37,375 nt of DNA from Flavobacterium sp. GTDB lineage: Bacteria; Bacteroidota; Bacteroidia; Flavobacteriales; Flavobacteriaceae. The position numbers were made by a program, and so were the translations under genes. The notes under the pieces were generated by a model. That model had not been told where the DNA came from. It made no database searches and was given only the letters and a program-made list of their open reading frames with translations. Below are positions 31,389 to 37,375 of this stretch, in pieces (within the stretch, counting starts at the first letter, position 1; each line of letters opens with the position of its first letter). The DNA lies in contig NZ_JANJUQ010000024.1 in the NCBI RefSeq assembly GCF_024710485.1, forward strand, positions 1 to 37,375, read 5' to 3'.

Positions 31389-32375
31389 TTAACTTTTTTG
31401 ACTGGTCTTTTTCAAATCAGCTTTGGCTTTTTCCAATTCGGCTTTGGCCTTGATCATTTCTTCTTTGGCTTTCAGCATTTCTGCTTTGGCCTTTTCCATT
31501 TCGGCTTTTGCTTTTTCCATGTCGGGTTTTGACAATTCCATTTCACGACGCGCTCTTTCCATTTCAGGTCTGGCTTTTTCCATTTCCTCTCTGGCACGAA
31601 GCATTTCTTTACGTACAAGATCTCTGCTTTTGCTTAATTGTTTGCGTATTTCCGGTTTCATTCTTTGGATTTGGATTTGTGCGTTTTTCATAGCATTACT
31701 TCTGATTTTGGCAATGTCTTCACCATTGATGAAAACTTGTTTGTCTTCACCGTTGCCATCAGTTTCAATCTTGATATTAAATTCACCTTTAGCTTCCGCT
31801 TCCTCAATGGCTTTTTCAATTTCACTATCATCAGAAATCACTTTGCCGTTGATGATAACCAAAGGTTTTTGGACACCTTTGCGAATTAAGATATTGGCTT
31901 TATCCACACCGTGCCAAGCGAAAGCTTCCGGTAATTCGGGCATTTCGGGCATATCCGGGAATTCAGGATGTTCCGGCATTTCGAAATCGAAGTCAAAATT
32001 AAAATCACTCACCTCGGCCAAGCTATCGCCGTCAAAGTGGAACACAAAAGGTTCTTTATCATTCGTTTTCATTCCCGGAACATTGGCATAAACGCGCATT
32101 CCTCTTGGTTTGCCAAATCCGATTGCTTCCTCGTTTTTATAAAAATGAATAGGAGTAATAGGCTCGTTTCCGGCTACTTGTGATACCCCTTTGTTGCCTT
32201 TCTTGTCTTTGAACTCGACTTTAATTCCGGTAATCTCACCATTTTCATTGCGTTTGATTTTAGAATATTTCAAGGTTACACCGTGCTTTTCTTTTAAGCG
32301 TTGGGCTTCTCTTTTAAGATCAGCATCAGAGGTGTTTTTGTCAATTACCAAACGTACTTCTTCTTTAGGATTGGT
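31389..32375 (-). pseudogene. C-terminal periplasmic part of the interrupted M56 gene
   Basis: This frame continues the M56 gene without a shift after its TAA stop at 32378-32376: the next codons read TNPKEEVRLVIDKNTSDADL. No ATG lies near the break; only a TTG at 32351 or much later ATGs are available. It has a conserved 'hairpin' domain (KHGVTLKYSKIKRNENGEIT), an acidic Pro/Glu/Phe stretch near residues 125-150 and about ten 7-residue repeats of the type MEKAKAE at the end. In flavobacterial relatives, as I recall them, this tail is fused to the M56 protein. It is open for 329 codons, so the break is recent, is a sequencing error, or is read through or restarted. Confidence 0.65.
31408..31618 (-). 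repeat. 21-bp tandem repeats in the M56 tail
   Basis: About ten degenerate 21-bp units (plus-strand core TTTTCCATTTCGGCTTTGGC) encode heptads such as MEKAKAE, ending the tail in a long charged helix. Confidence 0.7.
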
Positions 32376-33284
32376 TTAACTTAATACGGTATTACCCATT
32401 TTTTCTTGGGCAATGGTTTTGATTTGGAAAAGCAACACAAAACCGATTAAAACAGGTAGGATGATGGAATATTTCCAAGCATTTCTTTGTTGGGATTGAT
32501 TGGTGTTTAACATAACGATTCGTTTTTTGATTAATGATTGATAAAAATTATTGGTAATTGAGAGGCAATTTTGATTAGAAATTGCTTTGAGTAATGCCAT
32601 TTGATACACTTTAGGATTTTCCAATTGCTGTACGGCTTTGTGGTCGGCTATGTATTCCAAGTTTTGGATAATGGCCTTTTTGTAAAGCCAAACAAAAGGA
32701 TTGAACCAAAAAATGATACAGAACAATTTGGCCACCATAACATCGAAGGAATGTTTTTCGCGACTGTGTACTTTTTCGTGTAACAGTATGCTTTGCAATT
32801 CTTCGGGTGTGTACAGTGAGGAATTGTAAACGATATAATTGAAAAATGAAAAAGGAGCTATATTTTGGTTTAAATCAACAAGGGTAAAATCTTCTTTCTT
32901 AGTTTTTTGCTGATTGTAAAGCATTCGAAACAATGAAGTGAAATTGATTACAATTCGGGCCAATAAAAACAAAGCAATGGCCAAATAACCAAACCAAACT
33001 AACGACATCCAATCGAAAGGTTCAGGAGTTGCAACTCGTGGTGTTGCCATCGTATTCTGAGAGGAATAGACCACTAAATCAGCTAACGCCATTTTAGGCT
33101 TTTCAACATAAACTACTCTGGTAATATTAAACCAAGGCAGTAGGAGCGCAGTAAACAAGCCGGTCAACAAAAACCAACGATTGCTGTTGAAAAAAGTCTC
33201 TTTGCGCACCAAAAAATGATAGGCCAAATAAAAAGCAGCTATCAGTGCGCTCGACTTTAATAGGTTGATGGACAAGGTTTCCAT
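32376..33284 (-). CDS. M56 family metallopeptidase (BlaR1/MecR1-type), truncated
   Basis: This 302-residue membrane protein has four hydrophobic helices (about 12-26, 37-51, 96-118 and 272-288). The M56 zinc site is complete: HEKVH at 169-173 and Glu210 in NLEYIADHKA. BlaR1-type proteins sense a signal outside the membrane and switch on a cytosolic protease that inactivates the BlaI repressor. The frame is cut by TAA right after the last helix (ending MGNTVLS), so the periplasmic sensor tail is lost unless the stop is bypassed. It starts 1 bp after the blaI stop, forming an operon. Confidence 0.85.
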   Translation of the reverse strand: METLSINLLKSSALIAAFYLAYHFLVRKETFFNSNRWFLLTGLFTALLLPWFNITRVVYVEKPKMALADLVVYSSQNTMATPRVATPEPFDWMSLVWFGYLAIALFLLARIVINFTSLFRMLYNQQKTKKEDFTLVDLNQNIAPFSFFNYIVYNSSLYTPEELQSILLHEKVHSREKHSFDVMVAKLFCIIFWFNPFVWLYKKAIIQNLEYIADHKAVQQLENPKVYQMALLKAISNQNCLSITNNFYQSLIKKRIVMLNTNQSQQRNAWKYSIILPVLIGFVLLFQIKTIAQEKMGNTVLS

Positions 33285-33285
33285 A

Positions 33286-33645
33286 TCATTTCTTTTGTTC
33301 GATGATGGCTAAAATTTCTCTGAGTTCCTCGGCCGAAATTTTTTCTTCTTCTGCAAAAAAAGAAACCAAGTTTTTGTACGAGCTGTTGAAATAATTTTCA
33401 ATCGCTGTATTCATAAATCGCTTTCTGTACTCTTCCATTTTTACGACAGGATAGTACTGGTGGGTATTGCCAAAAGCAGTATGCCCAACAAAACCTTTGT
33501 CTTCTAAATTTCTGATGATTGTAGAAAGTGTATTGTAGTGCGGTTGGTCTTCGGTGATTTCGGCTAAGACTTCTTTCACGAAAGCCTTTTTCAGCTTCCA
33601 CAAAATTTGCATGATTTCTTCTTCCTTGTTGGTTAACTTTTGCAT
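33286..33645 (-). CDS. BlaI/MecI/CopY family transcriptional repressor
   Basis: The start at 33645 gives 119 residues (MQKLTNKEEEIMQILWKLKK...). An in-frame start at 33684 would extend into the promoter and is rejected. The protein has an N-terminal winged helix with the recognition segment HYNTLSTIIRNLEDKGFV (about 41-58) and a helical C-terminal dimerisation part. It represses its own operon in the absence of a signal and is inactivated by the M56 protease encoded next to it. Regular AACTA/TAGTT half-sites over its promoter are the likely operator. The target genes beyond this operon cannot be told from here. Confidence 0.9.
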   Translation of the reverse strand: MQKLTNKEEEIMQILWKLKKAFVKEVLAEITEDQPHYNTLSTIIRNLEDKGFVGHTAFGNTHQYYPVVKMEEYRKRFMNTAIENYFNSSYKNLVSFFAEEEKISAEELREILAIIEQKK

Positions 33646-33681
33646 AGTTATGGTTTTAATCGTTTTATCAAATGGACAAAA

Positions 33682-33712
33682 CAAACCTATAACTATTTTC
33701 GTAGTTACACAA
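33682..33712 (-). promoter_or_regulatory. blaI operon promoter
   Basis: On the minus strand, TTG (33712-33710) and TAGGTTTG (33689-33682) are 20 nt apart, with the start codon 36 nt downstream. The operator array overlaps the -33 element. Confidence 0.75.
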
Positions 33713-33735
33713 CTAAATTTATAGTTATTTAACTA
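33691..33735. promoter_or_regulatory. BlaI-type operator array with 20-bp period
   Basis: AACTA occurs at 33691, 33711 and 33731, and its complement TAGTT at 33702 and 33722, each exactly 20 bp apart. They form two TAGTT-N4-AACTA dyads (33702-33715 and 33722-33735) plus AACTA-N6-TAGTT links. Confidence 0.65.
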
Positions 33736-33778
33736 AATTTTAAGTTTTAAAGCGAATTTACGTGATAAAGTAGTTGAT

Positions 33779-35011
33779 TTACAATGGTTTGTTTTCAGCT
33801 TGGATGAGTTTGTATACCCAAAAGCCACAGGCTGTGCCCAGCAATCCGAATGCTCCCATGTAGAGCCAATTCATTTGGTAGCCATCGGTTTTATAGTATT
33901 CAATAATTTCCATTCCTACTTTGGCACTCAGGATGTGAGCCAAACTGAAACTCATGGTATAAATGGCCATATAGCGACCTTCGTGACCTTTGGGAGCGCG
34001 ACTCAAAGCAACCGAATTCGAAAACGGGAAAGCAAACATTTCTGCAAAAGTCATAAACAACATCATGATGGTTAAAATGCCAACCCAAGTGTTGATAAGC
34101 ATCAAAAACATGCTAATAGCCATGAGAAAACAACCTAAAGTAACCATCTTTACTTTATTGATATTCTTTCTCTCCACATAACTTACTATCGGCATTTCGC
34201 AAAAGAAAACCAATAGGCCGTTCATGGTGAGCAATAATCCGGTTTGGAATTCGGATAAATTAAATTGCTCTCGGTGGTAGAGTGGAATAGTGGTAAAAAC
34301 TTGGAAAAATAATATCCCTGAAACCAAGCAAGTAAACAAAAACAGCCAAAACGGTTTGTCTTTAAAAACCGAATGGGTCAATATTTCTCCGGGATGTTCT
34401 TTGTCGGTAAAGGCTGATTTTTTCTTCTCTTTTACTTTGATCCAAAAAATGAGAATGGCTATAATGCAACTGAAACCATCGACCCAAAATAAGCCTTGGT
34501 AACCAATACTCATAATAATCAAACCACCCAAAGCCGGTCCGGCCGCGAAACCTAAATTAATCGCCAAACGCACTAATGTTAGCGCACGTGTACGGTTTTC
34601 GGGTTTGGCATAAGCGCCAATTGAGACAAACATCGCCGGTCGGTACATATCTGCTACGGTCATAATCAGGAACATACTGATACAAAGACCAATAAAACTG
34701 GTGACAAACTGTATGACAAAAAAAAGTAATCCGCTAGTGAGCAAACTGAAAATCATGATTTTGTAGAATCCGATTTTATCCGAGAGTTTACCGCCTAACC
34801 AAGAACCCAACATCGAGCCAATGCCGAAGCAAACCATAATCCAGCCGACTTGGCTGTAACTAAAACCTAAATCTTCTTTCAAATATTTTGACAGAAACGG
34901 TAGCACCATAGTACCGGCGCGATTGATAAAAGTAATCAGAGTGAGTATCCAAATTTCTCTGGAAAAACCTCGGAAGTTATTGATATAGCGTTGGAAAGCG
35001 ATTGCGAGCAT
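33779..35011 (-). CDS. MFS transporter
   Basis: The protein is a 12-helix major facilitator of about 410 residues. The start at 35011 (MLAIAFQRYINNFRG) is preferred; an upstream ATG at 35044 would add 11 unconvincing residues (FGAQRRKSI). The loop 2-3 motif GSWLGGKLSDKIGF is present (canonical GxLaDrxG), and helix 1 has TLITFINRAGTMVLPFLSKYL. Substrate and direction are unknown; such proteins in flavobacteria are often annotated as drug or peptide exporters. It stands alone. TACCTTTA (35077-35070) is a near match to the -7 consensus. Confidence 0.88.
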   Translation of the reverse strand: MLAIAFQRYINNFRGFSREIWILTLITFINRAGTMVLPFLSKYLKEDLGFSYSQVGWIMVCFGIGSMLGSWLGGKLSDKIGFYKIMIFSLLTSGLLFFVIQFVTSFIGLCISMFLIMTVADMYRPAMFVSIGAYAKPENRTRALTLVRLAINLGFAAGPALGGLIIMSIGYQGLFWVDGFSCIIAILIFWIKVKEKKKSAFTDKEHPGEILTHSVFKDKPFWLFLFTCLVSGILFFQVFTTIPLYHREQFNLSEFQTGLLLTMNGLLVFFCEMPIVSYVERKNINKVKMVTLGCFLMAISMFLMLINTWVGILTIMMLFMTFAEMFAFPFSNSVALSRAPKGHEGRYMAIYTMSFSLAHILSAKVGMEIIEYYKTDGYQMNWLYMGAFGLLGTACGFWVYKLIQAENKPL

Positions 35012-35134
35012 GAGGATTGATTTTCTCCGTTGCGCTCCGAACAAGTCGGTAATGCCTCGGGTGATGCAGTAAAGGTACGAAGTTCCTGCTTTTTGAAGTC
35101 AACAACTTTCTGAGTTTCCCAACATTTTTTGTGT

Positions 35135-35142
35135 TATTTTTG
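35135..35142 (+). promoter_or_regulatory. -7 element of the DUF1684-TatD pair
   Basis: TATTTTTG matches TAnnTTTG, 14 nt before the ATG at 35157. It probably drives both genes. Confidence 0.55.
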
Positions 35143-35156
35143 TTGAAAAGTGTCCG

Positions 35157-35744
35157 ATGAAAAAACTACTTCCTTTTTTACTGTTAATGCATGTTTCTTT
35201 GGTGTTGTCTCAAGAAACCGCAGCCGAATTTCAAGCCAATCTCAACAAAGAATTTGCTACTCGTGAGGAAAGTCCGCTCACCGATGAAGATTTCAAAGTA
35301 TTCCAATCGCTGGAATTTTATCCCATTGATGAGAAGTTTATAGTAGAGGCTAAATTTGTCAGAACACCTAAGGAAAAGGTTTTCAAAATGAAAACTTCTA
35401 CCACTCGTTTACCCGAATACAAGAAGTATGGCGAATTGTTGTTCCAAATTGACGGAAAATCATTTAAGCTAAATGTTTACCAAAACATCGAATTGAGTAA
35501 AAAAGAAGGCTACGAAGATTATTTGTTTTTGCCATTTTCCGACCTGACTTGCGGAAAGGAAAGCTACATCGGCGGTCGTTATATAGACATGAGGATTCCG
35601 AAAACCAAAACAGTAACTATCGATTTTAACAAAGCTTACAATCCATATTGTGCTTACAATTATAAATATTCTTGTCCGATTGTGCCTTTGGAGAACGATT
35701 TGGCTATAGAAATTTTAGCAGGTGTGAAAAAATTCCACGACTAA
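35157..35744 (+). CDS. DUF1684 domain-containing exported protein
   Basis: The 195-residue protein has a signal peptide (MKKLLPFLLLMHVSLVLSQ). The rest is typical of DUF1684: LEFYPIDEKFIVEAKFVR, then LPEYKKYGELLFQIDGKSFKLNVYQ, a cysteine in FSDLTCGKESYIGGRYIDM and the C-terminal YNPYCAYNYKYSCPIVPLEN. The conserved GGRYID and NPYCAYN motifs are diagnostic. DUF1684 is widespread in Bacteroidota and has no settled function. Its stop overlaps the start of the TatD-type gene by one base, so the two are translationally linked. Confidence 0.88.
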   Translation: MKKLLPFLLLMHVSLVLSQETAAEFQANLNKEFATREESPLTDEDFKVFQSLEFYPIDEKFIVEAKFVRTPKEKVFKMKTSTTRLPEYKKYGELLFQIDGKSFKLNVYQNIELSKKEGYEDYLFLPFSDLTCGKESYIGGRYIDMRIPKTKTVTIDFNKAYNPYCAYNYKYSCPIVPLENDLAIEILAGVKKFHD

Positions 35745-36388
35745 TGTTTTACAACTTACATACGCATCGCTTTACGAATAATCAGGAAATAACCGAATTG
35801 GTAAATCAATATCCTTGGGAGTTTGTTGCAGATATTCCGCAGTATTCCATCGGTATTCATCCTTGGTATATAGTCGAAAATCGAGTGGAAAGCGATTTGC
35901 ATTTCATAGAGCAAAAGTTACAATTACCCGAATGTTGGGCATTGGGTGAATGTGGCTTAGACAAGCGAATCGACATCCCATTGACCTTGCAATCCGTAGT
36001 TTTTGAAAGACAAATTGCCTTGGCCGAAAAGTACCGTAAACCTTTAGTATTGCATTTGGTTGCGGCTTATCAGGAATTGATTGCCATTCATAAAAAGCGA
36101 CCTATTAAAGTGCCTGTTATTTTACACGGATTTTCTAAAAATGAGGCAACAGCCAAGTCATTATTGGATTGTGGCTTTTATTTATCGTTTGGCAAATTCC
36201 TATTGCGCAATCCCGAATTAGCTTCAGTGTTCCGGTCGGTACCTAATGGTCGTTTCTTCTTAGAGACCGATACTATTGAAGAAACTTTGATGGAAGTCTA
36301 CACTAAAGCGGCAGTAATTAAAAATCTTTCCTTAGCTGAATTACAACAACAAGTAGCAGCCAATTGGCAAAACGTTTTTAAGAAGTAA
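35744..36388 (+). CDS. TatD family metal-dependent hydrolase
   Basis: The start at 35744 overlaps the DUF1684 stop (TAATG) and gives 214 residues (MFYNLHTHRFTN...). A longer frame starting at 35672 runs through the upstream gene and is rejected. TatD metal ligands are present: the HTH motif near the N-terminus, Glu in GECGLD, His in VLHLV, His in LHGFSK and Asp in LETDT. TatD proteins are TIM-barrel nucleases or deoxyribonucleases. It is shorter than E. coli TatD (about 260) because of compact loops, but every ligand remains. Confidence 0.87.
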   Translation: MFYNLHTHRFTNNQEITELVNQYPWEFVADIPQYSIGIHPWYIVENRVESDLHFIEQKLQLPECWALGECGLDKRIDIPLTLQSVVFERQIALAEKYRKPLVLHLVAAYQELIAIHKKRPIKVPVILHGFSKNEATAKSLLDCGFYLSFGKFLLRNPELASVFRSVPNGRFFLETDTIEETLMEVYTKAAVIKNLSLAELQQQVAANWQNVFKK

Positions 36389-36437
36389 AACTGATTTTTA
36401 ACATTTATAACGACTTTATTCAAACCTTATTTTTCCC

Positions 36438-36445
36438 TATTTTTG
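36438..36445 (+). promoter_or_regulatory. -7 element of tcdA
   Basis: TATTTTTG matches TAnnTTTG, 36 nt before the ATG at 36482. TTA at 36416-36418 is 19 nt upstream, one base off TTG. Confidence 0.55.
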
Positions 36446-36481
36446 CAACTTTCAATTCAAAACTAACAATTCGTTATTAAA

Positions 36482-37204
36482 ATGGCAAAGTGGCAAGAAA
36501 GAGCGGAGCTTTTATTTAAAGAAGAAGGATTAAATCGTTTAAAGAATGCCAATGTTTTGGTTGTTGGATTGGGTGGCGTAGGTTCGTTTGCCGCTGAATT
36601 TTTGGCCCGAGCCGGAGTAGGGAATATGACCATAGTTGATGGTGATGTAGTCGACATTACGAACATTAACCGACAATTACCGGCTTTGCATTCTACGGTA
36701 GGATTGCCCAAAGTCAGCTTGATGGCCGCACGTTTGATGGACATCAATCCGGAGTTGCATTTAACGCCCGTTCAAGAATTTCTCTCACCCGAAAGAGCTA
36801 AAGAAATAGTTACAGCCGATTTTGATTATGTTCTCGATTGTATCGACAGTGTAACGCCGAAATTGAATTTAATCATGGCGGCCAAGCGAAAAGGCGTAAA
36901 GGTTATTAGCAATATGGGAGCCGGTGGCAAGTATGACGCTTCTAAAGTGAAAGTGACCGATATCCGTAAAACCGATTATTGTCCGTTAGCTAAAGTGGTG
37001 CGAAAGCGTCTAAAAAAAGAAGGTATTTCGAGCGGCGTGAAAGTTGTTTATTCCTATGAAAGACCAGATGAAAGCAGTGTAAAAATGACAGATGGAACCA
37101 ACTTTAAAAAATCGTTTTACGGGACCAACAGTTGGATGCCTTGTTTGTTTGGATTGCATGCGGCTGAAACCGTGGTAAAATATTTGCTTAAAAAAGAAAA
37201 TTAA
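36482..37204 (+). CDS. tcdA: tRNA threonylcarbamoyladenosine dehydratase TcdA
   Basis: The 240-residue ThiF/MoeB/UBA-type enzyme uses ATP to dehydrate t6A37 of tRNA to the cyclic ct6A form. The nucleotide loop VVGLGGVGSFAAE is at about 22-34, the acidic IVDGDVVDITNINRQL segment at about 50-65, and DCIDSVTPKLNLI at about 120-132. The DYCPLAKVVRKRLKKEGI segment (about 162-179) is characteristic of TcdA rather than ThiF or MoeB. The C-terminal region is slightly shorter than in E. coli. It has its own -7 element and its stop abuts the ATG of the next gene. Confidence 0.92.
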   Translation: MAKWQERAELLFKEEGLNRLKNANVLVVGLGGVGSFAAEFLARAGVGNMTIVDGDVVDITNINRQLPALHSTVGLPKVSLMAARLMDINPELHLTPVQEFLSPERAKEIVTADFDYVLDCIDSVTPKLNLIMAAKRKGVKVISNMGAGGKYDASKVKVTDIRKTDYCPLAKVVRKRLKKEGISSGVKVVYSYERPDESSVKMTDGTNFKKSFYGTNSWMPCLFGLHAAETVVKYLLKKEN

Positions 37205-37375
37205 ATGGCAACCTCAGACCGACCCATTCTAAAACTTCCCTTGACGCCTTTTGACCGAACTGTTGAAGTGTTAGGATTGTTAACGTTGATTGTTTTTTGG
37301 ATTTTTACCATCAATTATTATGCGTTACTTCCTGAAATCATTCCAACCCATTTTGGCGGTGGCGGTAAACCCGAT
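37205..37375 (+). CDS. DUF1648-type membrane protein, 5' part
   Basis: The ATG at 37205 directly follows the tcdA stop, and the frame is open to the window end (57 codons visible). A hydrophobic helix (about residues 20-40) is followed by LPEIIPTHFGGGGKPD, which matches the DUF1648 motif (short loop with PxHF and a Gly-rich turn). The family comprises membrane proteins, often SdpI-like immunity or sporulation-type proteins, with unknown role here. Immediate adjacency implies co-transcription with tcdA. Confidence 0.8.
   Translation, partial: MATSDRPILKLPLTPFDRTVEVLGLLTLIVFWIFTINYYALLPEIIPTHFGGGGKPD

Noticed and set aside
31423..32091. Long plus-strand frame antisense to the M56 tail
   Set aside because: Its Ser/Ala/Phe-rich repeated sequence is simply the mirror of the KAKAEM repeats. 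It has no promoter or conserved features.

Overview
The window is ordinary chromosome from a member of the Bacteroidota, most likely the genus Flavobacterium. The DNA is AT-rich. Many genes are preceded by the Bacteroidota -7 element TAnnTTTG, several with a TTG about 19-20 nt further upstream, and recognisable Shine-Dalgarno sequences are almost absent. The gene content (large-form RluA, OprO/P-type porin, BlaI/M56 pair, MenE, MiaE, TcdA, DUF1684) is typical of flavobacteria. I see no prophage, insertion sequence, CRISPR array or plasmid functions.

Layout. 1-735: 3' end of menE and a bidirectional terminator. 747-6901 (minus): DoxX, M1 peptidase, large RluA-type pseudouridine synthase, two small envelope proteins and an acyl-CoA carboxylase beta subunit. 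7096-10453 (plus): a phosphate-uptake cluster (PhoU-like DUF47 protein, PiT transporter, phosphate-selective porin) with 11-bp-period direct repeats resembling PHO boxes in front of both transcription units. 10525-12221: an unknown exported protein and an exported dienelactone hydrolase. 12233-12363 (minus): a probable unannotated small RNA with promoter, two hairpins and terminator. 12419-13514 (minus): prfB with the classical +1 programmed frameshift. 13687-20541: threonine aldolase, YbaB, oligopeptidase B, cysteine-synthase-like enzyme, YebC and an exported helical protein. 20545-25009 (minus): S41 protease, gcvT and fahA, divergent from glyA (25119-26393). 26462-29798: MiaE, pentapeptide-repeat protein, Nudix hydrolase and MATE exporter.

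29906-29979 is tRNA-Arg(ACG), followed by a diverged ~110-bp tandem duplication of its terminator region. 30218-30367 (minus) is a 49-residue gene that is easy to miss. 30421-33645 (minus) is a BlaI/M56 regulatory operon. Its M56 gene is cut by an in-frame TAA after the last membrane helix, the periplasmic tail stays open in the same frame, and a neighbouring gene is a stand-alone paralogue of that tail. A regular operator array (AACTA/TAGTT half-sites every 20 bp) lies over the blaI promoter. 33779-37375: MFS transporter, DUF1684 lipid-or-envelope-type protein, TatD-type hydrolase, TcdA and the start of a DUF1648 membrane protein.

Most genes are housekeeping. The items that deserve attention are non-coding or regulatory: the small RNA next to prfB, the PHO-like repeats, the BlaI operator array, the interrupted M56 gene, two copies of a bracketed intergenic repeat (13554-13650 and 18579-18621), a pair of inverted identical terminators (18508-18527 and 18669-18688), and a perfect 18-bp palindrome inside the yebC promoter. 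No clearly new multi-gene system is visible.
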